A stretch of 64,000 nucleotides of DNA from Synergistaceae bacterium UBA5560. Its GTDB lineage: Bacteria > Synergistota > Synergistia > Synergistales > Aminiphilaceae. Position numbers and translations under genes: made by a program. The notes under the pieces are model-generated. The model was given only the letters and a program-made list of their open reading frames with translations. It was not told the DNA's origin and did no database searches. Positions 56,511 through 64,000 of the stretch are shown one piece after another. The stretch covers positions 1 through 64,000 of the forward strand of contig DIMS01000068.1 in assembly GCA_002425685.1 (NCBI GenBank). Reading direction: 5' to 3'. Each line of letters starts with the position of its first letter. The first letter of the stretch is position 1.

Positions 56511-57350
56511 TCAGGGTTTCCGGGCGATGATCGCCATTTCCTGCGACGTCTCCGAAAAGGGAGTGCCCGCCACGTCGGAGAGGCGATGTTCCACCACAAG
56601 GCCTCCGGACTCGAGTTCCCGGGTCAGCGTCTCCGGGCTGAAATACTGGAGCCAGTTGTAGATCACCCGGGTGTGCGACGGCTCCACGATGGTGTACTTA
56701 TCCAGCACGACCTTTTCGCGCTCGTATTTGAAGACGTTCAGAAAGCCGTAATAGTCCTGCCGGGACCAGAATCCGTGCAGCAGGTTCTTTTCGCAGCGGA
56801 TGGTTTCCTCCCGGAGGGCGAAGGCGTTCAGGGTGTAGGCGTCGAGCAGGACGGCGCCTCCGGGGTTCAGGAGTGTCGTGAACTTCCGGACGAGGCCGTG
56901 CCGCTGTTCCGGACTGAGTGCGCAGAAATCGCACATGATCAGAAGGATCAGGTCGAAACGGTCCTCCGTCTCCAGATCGAGGTAGTTCTGTTGGATGTAC
57001 CGGATCTGGAGCCCTTTTTCCACCGCCCTTTCCGTCGCGTAGCGAAGGGAGCGCGAGGAGAGGTCGATTCCCGTGACTCGGGCTCCCCGTTCGGCCAGTG
57101 CTGTGGTGTACAATCCTGGACCGCAGCCGAAGTCGGCGATGGAAGTGGTGATGTTCACGCCGAACGTGGCGGCGATCCATTCCGCGGAGCGTTCGATGAA
57201 AACGTGTTTCCGCGAGGCGAGGTCGATCTCGGGGTTCAGGTGGTATTCAAGCATTTTCTCCGAAGTGTGTTCATCGGCCCACAGCTCCGGAGCCGTGTAG
57301 ACTCCGAAGGGTGCAGGGCGCGTGAAAATTTCCCGCAGTGTGTCGAACAT
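56511..57350 (-). CDS. Class I SAM-dependent methyltransferase
   Basis: This 279-residue cytoplasmic protein has a Rossmann methyltransferase core. Motif I is IADFGCGPGLYTTALAERGA near residues 74-93, the motif II acidic residue is in VTGIDLSSRSLRYA, motif IV is DLILLIMCDFCAL near 137, and LLNPGGAVLLDAY is near 170. ATG 57350 has AGGAGG six bases upstream. The substrate is not deducible. It is a single gene between a terminator and the TRAP operon, with no biosynthetic partners. Confidence 0.87.
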   Translation of the reverse strand: MFDTLREIFTRPAPFGVYTAPELWADEHTSEKMLEYHLNPEIDLASRKHVFIERSAEWIAATFGVNITTSIADFGCGPGLYTTALAERGARVTGIDLSSRSLRYATERAVEKGLQIRYIQQNYLDLETEDRFDLILLIMCDFCALSPEQRHGLVRKFTTLLNPGGAVLLDAYTLNAFALREETIRCEKNLLHGFWSRQDYYGFLNVFKYEREKVVLDKYTIVEPSHTRVIYNWLQYFSPETLTRELESGGLVVEHRLSDVAGTPFSETSQEMAIIARKP

Positions 57351-57600
57351 AAGCGGCCTCCTGTCGTGTGCAAAAGAAGATCTGTTCCGGAGGGAAGAAA
57401 AACAACAAAGTGCCGCTTCGCATCTATGGAAGGGCACGAGGCGCTGTGAGGGTTTCGTCATCGTGGATGCTGCTCGCTCAGGCAATCATAGATGTGCATT
57501 ATGGCACGGCTCGAGATTTTTCGCAACGAGTGTGCGTCGGGCGAGGTGCGGATGTTTCCCGCACGGACGGCGAGGAATGGAAATCGGTCTTTCGGGTAAG

Positions 57601-57634
57601 ATGGCCCCCACCCCAAAGTTAGAACGGGGGCCAT
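57601..57634. repeat. 9-bp inverted repeat downstream of the minus-strand dctM
   Basis: ATGGCCCCC (57601-57609) and GGGGGCCAT (57626-57634) flank a 16-base loop, 28 bp after the dctM stop. There is no T-run; possibly a rho-dependent or 3'-stabilising structure. Confidence 0.45.
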
Positions 57635-57662
57635 ATTCAGCCCGGCTGGGAGGTTTCGGTCG

Positions 57663-58937
57663 TCACCGGATGAACGCGTTGGGAAACCAGGTGACGAAGC
57701 CGGGGGCGAGTACAATGAGGACGAGCACCGCTGTCATGGCCGCGAGAAGTGGCGCGAGAAAGCGGAAGGAGTCCTCGTAGCGGACTCCCGCAATCTTGCA
57801 GGACGCGATGAGATCCACGCCGAGAGGGGGTGTGTTGGCCCCGATGGCGAGGTTCACGCAGACCATGACGCCCAGGTGAACGGGGTCGACGCCGAGCTGG
57901 TTGAGGATGGGTAGGAAGATGGGGAGCACGATGATGATGATGGCGATGGTCTCCATGAACATGCCCAATACGAGGAGGAGCAGGTTGAAGAGCAGCAGGA
58001 CCACCCAGTAGTTGTTCGAGATGGCCAGAATGGCCGTTGCGACTTTCTGGGGAATGTCCTCGGCGGCGAGGATCCATCCGAAGAGGTTCGCCGCGGCGAT
58101 GATGAAGAGAACGACCGCGCTGGTGCGCGCCACTTCCAGGGAGAGTTCGAGAACTCTCCGGGGTGTCACCTTCCGGTAGACGAACATGGCGAGAAAGAGC
58201 GCGTAGAGGGCTGCGACGCCGCCCGCCTCGGTGGCGGTGAAGATGCCCTTGAGAATTCCGCCCAGAATGATCACCGGGGCCAGCAGCGGAAGGGCGGCAC
58301 CTCGGAGGGCGTCGAGACGCTCGTTCCAGCTGGCCTTCGGAAGGCGGGGATACTTTTCCCGCAGAGCGAAGAGGTAGGCGATGCCCATGAGGGCGCCTCC
58401 CGTGACGAGCCCCGGAAGAACACCGCCGAGGAAGAGTTTGCCGATGGAGGTGCCCATGGTCACGCCCAGAATGACCATGACGATACTGGGGGGGATGATG
58501 GTTGCGAGGGCTCCGGAGCATCCCAGAAGCGCCGCGCTGAAGGGAGGGCGGTAGCCCTGTTCTTTCATGGCGGGAAGCAGGATGGAGCCGATGGCGGCCA
58601 CGTCCGCCACTCCGGAGCCGGAGATGGCTCCGAAGAACATGCAGGACACGACCATGACCATGGCCATACCGCCGGGGATGTGTCCCACCAGGGTGGAGGC
58701 GAAGCGCATGATCCGGGGCGTGATGTCCCCTTCGGCCATGAGGCTTCCTGCGAGAAGAAAGAGCGGGATTGCGAGCAGGGTGAACGAATCCACTCCCACC
58801 ACCATGCGCTGGGCCACCACGAGAAGCGGTACGGTGGACTCGAAGAGCAGGTAGGCCGCGCCGGAGGCGGCGATGGCGAAGGCGATGGGAATTCCAGCAG
58901 CGATGCCCAGGGCCATGACGGCGAGAAGGGTCAGCAT
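57663..58937 (-). CDS. dctM: TRAP transporter large permease (DctM)
   Basis: This 424-residue 12-segment membrane subunit has family motifs FFGAISGSGVADVAAIGSIL near residues 90-110, ATIIPPSIVMVI near 143, IFTATEAGGVAALYAL near 218-233 and NLAIGANTPPLGVDL near 363. The start at 58937 has GGGAGG and overlaps the dctQ end by seven bases. It is the last gene of a DctPQM unit whose promoter and palindromic operator lie at 60647-60708. Confidence 0.93.
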   Translation of the reverse strand: MLTLLAVMALGIAAGIPIAFAIAASGAAYLLFESTVPLLVVAQRMVVGVDSFTLLAIPLFLLAGSLMAEGDITPRIMRFASTLVGHIPGGMAMVMVVSCMFFGAISGSGVADVAAIGSILLPAMKEQGYRPPFSAALLGCSGALATIIPPSIVMVILGVTMGTSIGKLFLGGVLPGLVTGGALMGIAYLFALREKYPRLPKASWNERLDALRGAALPLLAPVIILGGILKGIFTATEAGGVAALYALFLAMFVYRKVTPRRVLELSLEVARTSAVVLFIIAAANLFGWILAAEDIPQKVATAILAISNNYWVVLLLFNLLLLVLGMFMETIAIIIIVLPIFLPILNQLGVDPVHLGVMVCVNLAIGANTPPLGVDLIASCKIAGVRYEDSFRFLAPLLAAMTAVLVLIVLAPGFVTWFPNAFIR

Positions 58938-59425
58938 GATCGCCTCCCGCCTTTCTCCGCGTTCCGCGGAAAGGGGAGAAAGCTCCGTACTCCCAGTCCG
59001 AGGAGCATGAGCAGACATCCCGCGGGAAAGGCGAGATAGAGCACGCCCGCAGGCAGTTGCAGCGTCGTGGTGCGCAGGGGCCAGGTGCGCAGCACCACCT
59101 CGTACCCCGAGACGAGTCCCACCACGAGAAAAGCCAGCACACCCCAGTTTCCGAGACAGGCGAGAATCCGGGCGACATGTCGCGGCAGGGCGTCCAGAAC
59201 GAGGGTCACTCCCATGTGCTCGTTCCGGCGCAGGGCGGCACCGGCGCCGAGAAAGGTGATCCACACGAGGAGTGTCTGGGAGACCTCGGCGCCCCAGGGA
59301 AGGGGCACGTGGAAGAGGTAGCGCGCCCCCACCTCGATCACCACTTCCGCGAAGACGGCGAGAAGGGCGATGGAGAGAAGCCCCTCCACCGCCCGAAAGA
59401 GCCGGTTAACGAACTCAGTCGCCAT
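58931..59425 (-). CDS. dctQ: TRAP transporter small permease (DctQ)
   Basis: This 164-residue protein has four membrane segments. Conserved DctQ features are EVGARYLFHVPLPWGAEVSQ near residues 30-49 and ALRRNEHMGVTLVLDAL near 64-80. It overlaps dctP by 11 bp and dctM by seven, giving tight translational coupling of the transporter set. The length is normal. Confidence 0.92.
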   Translation of the reverse strand: MATEFVNRLFRAVEGLLSIALLAVFAEVVIEVGARYLFHVPLPWGAEVSQTLLVWITFLGAGAALRRNEHMGVTLVLDALPRHVARILACLGNWGVLAFLVVGLVSGYEVVLRTWPLRTTTLQLPAGVLYLAFPAGCLLMLLGLGVRSFLPFPRNAEKGGRRSC

Positions 59426-60395
59426 ATTCCCGGACGAGGTCCATCAGCTCCTTGCCGAAGACCCCCTCGTACTCGGCCCACACGGGCTGCACCGCCGCCT
59501 TGAAGGCTGCCTTGTCCACCGCGTTCACGAGCATTCCCTTGTCCCTCAGAAGAGTGAGGAACGTCTCCTCCTGAGACAGGATCTGACGTCGTTCCTCGTC
59601 GCGCCATTTGACGGCGAGGCGCTCCACCGTGGTCTTGTCCGCGTCGGAGAGCTTGTTCCATACGCTGTTGTTCACGCAGAGGAGCGCCGATCCCCAGATG
59701 TGTCCGCTCAAGGAGAGGTATTTCTGCACTTCGTAGAAGGCGCTGGAAGCGATGATCGCCAGGGGATTCTCCTGGGCGTCCACCACGCCCTGCTGGAGTG
59801 CCGTGTAGAGTTCGCCGAAGTTGATGGGCATGGGAGAGGAACCCAGGGTCTTGAAGGTATCCAGGCGCATCTTGTCCGGGGTTACCCGGATCTTGAGCCC
59901 TTCCATGTCCTTGGGGACGGCGATGGGGCCTCGGCTGTTGGTAATGTGACGGAAGCCGTTCTCCCACCAGGCCAGTCCCTTGATGCCCTTCTTGGCGAGG
60001 ATGTCCAGGAGCATCGCGCCGATCCTGCCGTCCATGGCCTTGTAGGCCGTCTCGTGATCCTTCCACGCATAGGGCAGGGCTTCGATGCCGAATTTGGGAT
60101 CCAGGGATTGGAAGGAACCACCGCCGATGAGGCCACCATCCACGGTTTGCAGGGTCAGACCTTCGATGACGTCCTTCTCGTTGCCCAACTGTGCGCCGGG
60201 GTAGATCTTCACCACCACCCGCCCTTCGGTCTCCTTCGCCACGTCCTCGGCGAAGCCTGTGAGGCACACATTCCAGGCGTGGTCCTGATTCAGTACGTGT
60301 CCGATCTTGATCTCCACCGCCCCGAAGGCCGCCGAGGTGAAAAGCGTTGCCAGAAGCAGTGCCGTCGCCATAATGCTCATGCGTTTCGTCGTCAT
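59415..60395 (-). CDS. dctP: TRAP transporter substrate-binding protein (DctP family)
   Basis: This 326-residue receptor has a signal peptide over residues 1-25, cut around AFG-AVE. The mature start EIKIGHVLNQDHAWNVCLTG is typical of DctP. The ligand Arg region is LKIRVTPDKMRLDTFKTLGS near residue 150, followed by GELYTALQQGVVDAQENP. The start at 60395 has GGGAGG about 12 bases upstream. It lies 321 bp after the aminotransferase gene, with its own promoter and operator. Operon context (LarA-like, aminotransferase) points to a 2-hydroxy, 2-keto or amino acid. Confidence 0.92.
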   Translation of the reverse strand: MTTKRMSIMATALLLATLFTSAAFGAVEIKIGHVLNQDHAWNVCLTGFAEDVAKETEGRVVVKIYPGAQLGNEKDVIEGLTLQTVDGGLIGGGSFQSLDPKFGIEALPYAWKDHETAYKAMDGRIGAMLLDILAKKGIKGLAWWENGFRHITNSRGPIAVPKDMEGLKIRVTPDKMRLDTFKTLGSSPMPINFGELYTALQQGVVDAQENPLAIIASSAFYEVQKYLSLSGHIWGSALLCVNNSVWNKLSDADKTTVERLAVKWRDEERRQILSQEETFLTLLRDKGMLVNAVDKAAFKAAVQPVWAEYEGVFGKELMDLVREYGD

Positions 60396-60646
60396 GATGG
60401 TTTTCAACCTCCCTCGAATCACGTCGCAGGTTTCCTGCGCGTCCGTACCGAAATATCCTCGGCACCGCTTTCGGGGATTCCACGGGTGCGAAGGATCTCT
60501 TTCGCCACCGTACTCCCCGGTCTTTTTCGTCGTCGTTCCACTGCGCCGCTCTTTCCGCTCTCCTGGGGCCACCTCCCGAGATGCCGCTTTTCCGCCTGCG
60601 TCGCACGCCCCGATGGAGGAATTCCTATCGGAGAGCGGGCCAAAAA

Positions 60647-60660
60647 GAAACACGTGTTTC
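60647..60660. promoter_or_regulatory. 14-bp palindromic operator of the minus-strand dctPQM operon
   Basis: GAAACACGTGTTTC is a perfect palindrome lying about 13-26 bp downstream of the predicted start of transcription, the position of a classical roadblock repressor site. The nearby GntR protein (61886-62584) is the obvious candidate. Confidence 0.55.
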
Positions 60661-60679
60661 GTAAAGGCGACGTTGATGA

Positions 60680-60708
60680 AGCATACTCCCCTTCTCTGCC
60701 CCGTGCAA
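60680..60708 (-). promoter_or_regulatory. Sigma-70-type promoter of the minus-strand dctPQM operon
   Basis: On the minus strand, TTGCAC (60708-60703), 17 bases, TATGCT (60685-60680). It is a moderate match whose credibility comes from the palindrome just downstream. Confidence 0.5.
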
Positions 60709-60716
60709 GCGTGTTC

Positions 60717-61889
60717 TCACAGGGCTGATATGGCGGCGGCGATGCGGCGCATTCCCTCCTGCACGTCCTCCAGGGAGCGGCAGTAGGCGATGCGCACGCA
60801 ACCGGGGGCGCCGAAGACGCTTCCCGGCACGATGGCCACACCGGCCTCTTCAAGAATGTACCGGCAGAACTCTCCATCGGGCATGCCGAAACGCCGCACA
60901 GAAGGGAAGGCGTAGAACGCTCCCTGGGGTACGGTGAACTCCATGCCGGGGATGCGTCGAAGCGCCTCGACGACGGCGTCGCGCCGCCGCCGGTATTCGG
61001 CGATCATGGTCCGCACGTCCTCTTCCGCGGAACGGAATGCCTCGGCCACACCCGCCTGGGCGAAGCTGCATGCGCAGGTGGAGAGGTTCTGGTGCACCTT
61101 CACGGCGTAGGGTTTGATGGCGGCGGGAAGGTGGGCGTAGCCGACGCGCCATCCCGTCATGGAGAACGCCTTGGATGCGGCGTTGATGGTGACGGTGCGC
61201 TCCCGCATGCCCGGAAGGCTTGCCATGCTCACGTGTGTGCCGTCGTAGAGGAATTTCTCGTAGCATTCGTCGGCGATGACCAGGAGGTTCCGTTCCGCAG
61301 CGAGAGTTGCGAGTGCCTCGAGATCGCTCCGGTGGAGAATCGCCCCGGAAGGATTGTTCGGCGTGTTGAGAAGAAGAATGCGGCTTTTCGGGGAGAGTGC
61401 CGCCGCGACGTCCTCCACCTGGAGGCGGAAATCCTTCTCGAGGCGGCAGGGAACGGGAACGAGCACACCTTCGGCGAGGGAGATCTGATCCGCGTAGGCG
61501 GGAAAGAAGGGGGCGGGGACGAGCACCTCCTCGCCTGGTTCGAGGACGGTGAGGAAAGTCATCATCAGGGCCTCAATGGCGCCCGCAGTGACCACGATCT
61601 CTCTTGCCGGGTCCGCGTCGAGGCCGTTTTCACGGCGGAGCTTGTCCGCGATAGCGCAGCGCAGTTCCTCCGTTCCCGCCATATCCGTGTAGTGGACGTC
61701 CCGAGCCTCCAGTGCGGCTTGGGCGGCTCGAACGGCGCAATCCGGCGAGGCGAAGTCGGGGCGTCCGATTTCCATGTGGATGACGGAGCGCCCGGCCTTC
61801 TCCAGTTCCGTGGCGCGGGCGAGAATCTCCCGGATGCCTCCTTCCAGAGGAATGGTTCGCATGCGGCTTGCAGGGCGAAATGCGTTCAC
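60717..61889 (-). CDS. Class I/II PLP-dependent aminotransferase
   Basis: This 390-residue fold-type I aminotransferase has the substrate region MEIGRPDF near residue 39 and TAGAIEALMM near 101. NTPNNPSGA is near 175, the PLP-pyridine Asp in VIADECYEKF is near 207, and the Schiff-base Lys is K240 (NAASKAFSMTGWRVGYAHLP). GTG 61889 overlaps the GntR stop and has GAGGAGG ten bases upstream; ATG 61863 lacks a site. It probably converts an imported amino acid to its 2-keto acid. Specificity (aspartate, aromatic or branched) cannot be told. Confidence 0.91.
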   Translation of the reverse strand: MNAFRPASRMRTIPLEGGIREILARATELEKAGRSVIHMEIGRPDFASPDCAVRAAQAALEARDVHYTDMAGTEELRCAIADKLRRENGLDADPAREIVVTAGAIEALMMTFLTVLEPGEEVLVPAPFFPAYADQISLAEGVLVPVPCRLEKDFRLQVEDVAAALSPKSRILLLNTPNNPSGAILHRSDLEALATLAAERNLLVIADECYEKFLYDGTHVSMASLPGMRERTVTINAASKAFSMTGWRVGYAHLPAAIKPYAVKVHQNLSTCACSFAQAGVAEAFRSAEEDVRTMIAEYRRRRDAVVEALRRIPGMEFTVPQGAFYAFPSVRRFGMPDGEFCRYILEEAGVAIVPGSVFGAPGCVRIAYCRSLEDVQEGMRRIAAAISAL

Positions 61890-62584
61890 GATGGGGCAAC
61901 CTCCTCTCGAAGTCTCTGCCCCGGGAGATCTTCCGGTGTGTCCGTGGGAAGAACCTCCCGGATGCGTTTTTCCACGCAGTGGAGATGACGGAGCATGGCG
62001 TTTTTTGCTGCGGTGGGATTGCCGGAGCGAAGAGCCGTGACGATCTCCTCGTGTTCTTTCAGGGCCAATGCCACGGGGGCGCCGAGGGTTCTGCTGAGGG
62101 CGAGAAGAAGCGAAACCTTGGCGTTGATGCGGGAGACGAACTCGACGAAGAGAGAATTGCCGGACATCTCCGCGAGATAGGTGTGGAACATGCGGTCGTT
62201 CGCGGCGGTGAGCGCTCCGTCCTGGGCGTGGAGGGCCATCTTTTCGTTCCAGATGAGGTGTTCCAGGCGGTTCAGGTGAAGCTCGTTCACGGCGGCGCAG
62301 GCGAGCTCCATTACCGTTCCTTCGATGGTTCGGCGTGCCACGAAGGTTTCTTCCAGATCCTGCAGGGTGAGGACGGGAACCTGGAGCGTTCGGTCCTCCC
62401 GAGAGGCCGCAAGTCCCTCCGCGACGAGTCGCGTGAGGGCTCCCCGGACGGGAGTGCGGCTGATCTCGAGCCGAGCCGAGAGCGTCTCTTCCAGAAGGGG
62501 GGTTCCCGGTCCGAGGATTCCCTGGAGGATCTGGTTCTTGATGGTGAAATAGGCCCATTCGGTAAGGTTTCTTCGGGGATGCAC
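61886..62584 (-). CDS. GntR-family (FadR subgroup) transcriptional regulator
   Basis: This 232-residue regulator has an N-terminal winged helix at about residues 8-70 (ETLSARLEISRTPVRGALTRLVAEGL) and an all-helical FCD ligand domain at about 85-215. The metal-binding pattern there includes an Asp near NDRMFHTYLAEMSGN and His residues. FCD members typically bind organic acids. GTG 62584 has AAAGGAC upstream. It lies six bases after the LarA-like gene and overlaps the aminotransferase start, so it is within the operon it probably represses. The palindrome at 60647 is a candidate target. Confidence 0.9.
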   Translation of the reverse strand: MHPRRNLTEWAYFTIKNQILQGILGPGTPLLEETLSARLEISRTPVRGALTRLVAEGLAASREDRTLQVPVLTLQDLEETFVARRTIEGTVMELACAAVNELHLNRLEHLIWNEKMALHAQDGALTAANDRMFHTYLAEMSGNSLFVEFVSRINAKVSLLLALSRTLGAPVALALKEHEEIVTALRSGNPTAAKNAMLRHLHCVEKRIREVLPTDTPEDLPGQRLREEVAPS

Positions 62585-62590
62585 GATCGA

Positions 62591-63892
62591 TCATCCGTCC
62601 TTTCGTGGTGCGTCGGCGGAGGTGCGCCGGGGAAGAGGAAGACTCTTCGGGGCGTCGGGAAGGACGAGGACGCTCCCCGAGGGATGTCGGACCAAAGCGG
62701 CGTCGAGTGCCTCCTGAAGTGTAGCATACGGGGTGAGCGATGCTCGCCGTGCTGTCTCCGCCGGGAGCCCCTTGGTCACCACGGAGACACGGGCCTTCTC
62801 CAGGACGAGGGCCTGGGCAAAGGCCGCCGCCCCCGCGAGGAGGTTGTTCGTCTCGCCTTTCTCCAGGCGCCGGAGGATGTCCTCTGTCGAGAACCCGAGC
62901 AGCTCCGCGAATTCCCGATGTTCTCCCGTACCTTCGTCCATGGAGGCGGCGAGGATGATCTCCCCGTCGGGGCGGAGAGGCAGTTCCGCCGCGTAAAGTG
63001 CCTTCCCCGCCTGCCAGAGGTCCCGATCCTCCGGATGGGCTCCGGCGACGACGATGTCCGCCTCTGGAACGGCTGTGCCGAAGAGACGCAGGGCTTTCTC
63101 CACTCCGAGTCGGTGGGCGTGTACGGGGTCCCCCGCTACGAGATCCGCCACGGCTCCGTCGGCATTGACGAGGACGTTCACGAGAAACCGCAACCCCGCG
63201 AGGCGCGCTGCCTCGTCCATCTCCCGCCTGGCCGCGTTGTCCGGAGCACCGAGGCGGATCGAAGCATCACGGGTGACGCGGAGATGCATGGCCGCGATCG
63301 CCTCCAGGGAAGAGACCCCGGGAAGGACGATCTTGCCTCCTCCGGACCAGCCGCAGTAGCGGTGGGGAAGGATGCTTCCCACGGCGAGGACGAGATCCGC
63401 CGCCTTGACCAGCGGATTTACCCGAAGAGCGGTTCCCGCCGACGTGACGCCCACGGAGACGAGATGTCCTCCGGGGTTGTGGCTCACCGAAGCGACGGAC
63501 CGGGCCACACGCTCTCCGACCTTCGCGGTGACCTCCCGGGGTGACAGTGCACGGTGGGAACCCGTGGCGAAGAGGATCGTCGCCGCCTCCTCGTAGACAC
63601 CTCCCTGGGCCAGTTCCCGGAGCAACGGAGGAAGGATGCGGTCCGCAGGCGTGTCCCGGGTGAGATCGTCGCAGAGGATGAGCACGGAGCGTGCTCCCCG
63701 GGCGAGTTCCCGAAGGGGTGGTGTTCCCGTGGGATGGAGCAGTGCCTCCCGGAGGCATTCCTCGAGATGTGCCAGTGACGGCGCCGTGCTGGAGGGAAAG
63801 ACTCCGAGAAGGCGTTCGCCGGGGAGTGTCGCGGCGATTCCTCCTTCGCCGTAGGGTATCCGGAACGTGTGCGGAATGCCGGTATCCTTCAC
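62591..63892 (-). CDS. LarA-family nickel-dependent 2-hydroxyacid racemase homologue
   Basis: This 433-residue member of the LarA family (lactate racemase, nickel-pincer cofactor) has CDDLTRDTPADRILP near residue 76, FATGSHRAL near 113, and the core ILPHRYCGWSGGGKIVLPG near 178-196, containing the probable Ni-ligand His. Where LarA has an Asn-Lys pair whose Lys tethers the cofactor, about 17 residues before that His, this protein reads VNPLVKAADL, with Pro at the expected Lys. GTG 63892 has GGAGAGG upstream. No larB, larC or larE cofactor gene is in the window. It may racemise or epimerise another hydroxy acid. Confidence 0.83.
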   Translation of the reverse strand: MKDTGIPHTFRIPYGEGGIAATLPGERLLGVFPSSTAPSLAHLEECLREALLHPTGTPPLRELARGARSVLILCDDLTRDTPADRILPPLLRELAQGGVYEEAATILFATGSHRALSPREVTAKVGERVARSVASVSHNPGGHLVSVGVTSAGTALRVNPLVKAADLVLAVGSILPHRYCGWSGGGKIVLPGVSSLEAIAAMHLRVTRDASIRLGAPDNAARREMDEAARLAGLRFLVNVLVNADGAVADLVAGDPVHAHRLGVEKALRLFGTAVPEADIVVAGAHPEDRDLWQAGKALYAAELPLRPDGEIILAASMDEGTGEHREFAELLGFSTEDILRRLEKGETNNLLAGAAAFAQALVLEKARVSVVTKGLPAETARRASLTPYATLQEALDAALVRHPSGSVLVLPDAPKSLPLPRRTSADAPRKDG

Positions 63893-63906
63893 GGGAGCCT
63901 CTCCGC

Positions 63907-64000
63907 CTACCGCAGCAACAGTTGCACCAGCCCCATGCTCACGCCGGGGACGTAGGTGAAGAGAAGAAGGCACCCGATCATGGCAAGAATGAAGGGAAAG
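63907..64000 (-). CDS. C-terminal end of a TRAP large permease (DctM), cut by the window edge
   Basis: The last 30 codons of a minus-strand gene read ILAMIGCLLLFTYVPGVSMG and then end in VQLLLR, the typical final membrane helix of DctM (LAMI, then TYVP). It stops 14 bp before the LarA-like GTG, so it is in the same transcription unit. A third DctPQM-type system therefore heads this operon beyond the right edge. Confidence 0.8.
   Translation of the reverse strand, partial: FPFILAMIGCLLLFTYVPGVSMGLVQLLLR

Larger units (their letters stand above)
60396..60716. other. Intergenic region carrying the dctPQM promoter and operator
   Basis: No gene is supported. The minus-strand promoter (60680-60708) and the 14-bp palindrome (60647-60660) are listed separately. 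They leave a leader of roughly 275 bases before the dctP ATG, in which I see no riboswitch. Confidence 0.5.

Overview
This is a GC-rich (clearly above 60 %) bacterial window. It is densely packed, has no rRNA or tRNA gene, and is dominated by secondary and ABC transporters for small organic acids and amino acids together with peptidase- and PLP-type catabolic genes. Ten uptake or exchange systems are visible: a glycine-betaine-type ABC importer, two TAXI-type TRAP systems with fused permeases, two DctPQM TRAP systems, the tail of a third DctM, MetNIQ, an APC permease, an NhaC antiporter and a TauE/SafE protein. With RocB, kynureninase, RidA, a CyuA-type desulfidase and several M20 peptidases, this resembles an amino-acid-fermenting anaerobe. 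Synergistota is my best guess from gene content alone; nothing in the window fixes the taxonomy.

Layout. 1-4160: betaine/choline-type ABC operon (permease, ATPase with CBS domains, permease, binding protein). 4200-8330: RocB-like M20 protein, CdaR/PucR regulator, exported LmeA-like protein. 8312-16563: LysR divergent from an operon of HMG-CoA-lyase-like protein, CoA-acylating aldehyde dehydrogenase, TAXI binding protein, fused TRAP permease and iron alcohol dehydrogenase, closed by a terminator. 16578-18345: MarR-kynU. 18695-25865: type I restriction-modification operon (hsdM, a YhcG/DUF1016 nuclease, hsdS, hsdR), probably acquired. 26143-29343: methionine importer operon whose leader carries a consensus promoter, a SAM-I riboswitch with its own terminator, a 33-codon Met/Cys-rich ORF and a second terminator. 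29409-38111 (minus): Lrp, amidohydrolase, TAXI permease and binding protein, TauE/SafE, M20, NhaC. 38500-44950: a dctP fossil, then RpiR, DctPQM, RidA and CyuA-like desulfidase. 45003-50000: M20, DJ-1/PfpI, APC permease, LysR. 50288-57350: two-component pair, HD-GYP, 5'-nucleotidase, methyltransferase. 57663-64000 (minus): DctPQM, aminotransferase, GntR, LarA-family protein and the 3' end of another dctM.

How it fits together. Most modules have the same plan: one regulator, one high-affinity importer and one to three enzymes that convert the imported compound. Substrates cannot be read from the sequence except for methionine (S-box plus MetNIQ) and kynurenine.

The most notable element is the met leader. 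There a SAM riboswitch terminator is followed by what looks like a ribosome-dependent attenuator: five Met codons within seven, a stop codon placed over an antiterminator arm, and an 11-bp terminator. Transcription of the importer would then require both low SAM and slow decoding of Met codons. Other points of interest are the nuclease gene between hsdM and hsdS flanked by a duplicated 12-bp junction, an unassigned HMG-CoA-lyase/acyl-CoA-reductase/ADH/TAXI pathway, and several well-placed operator-like palindromes.
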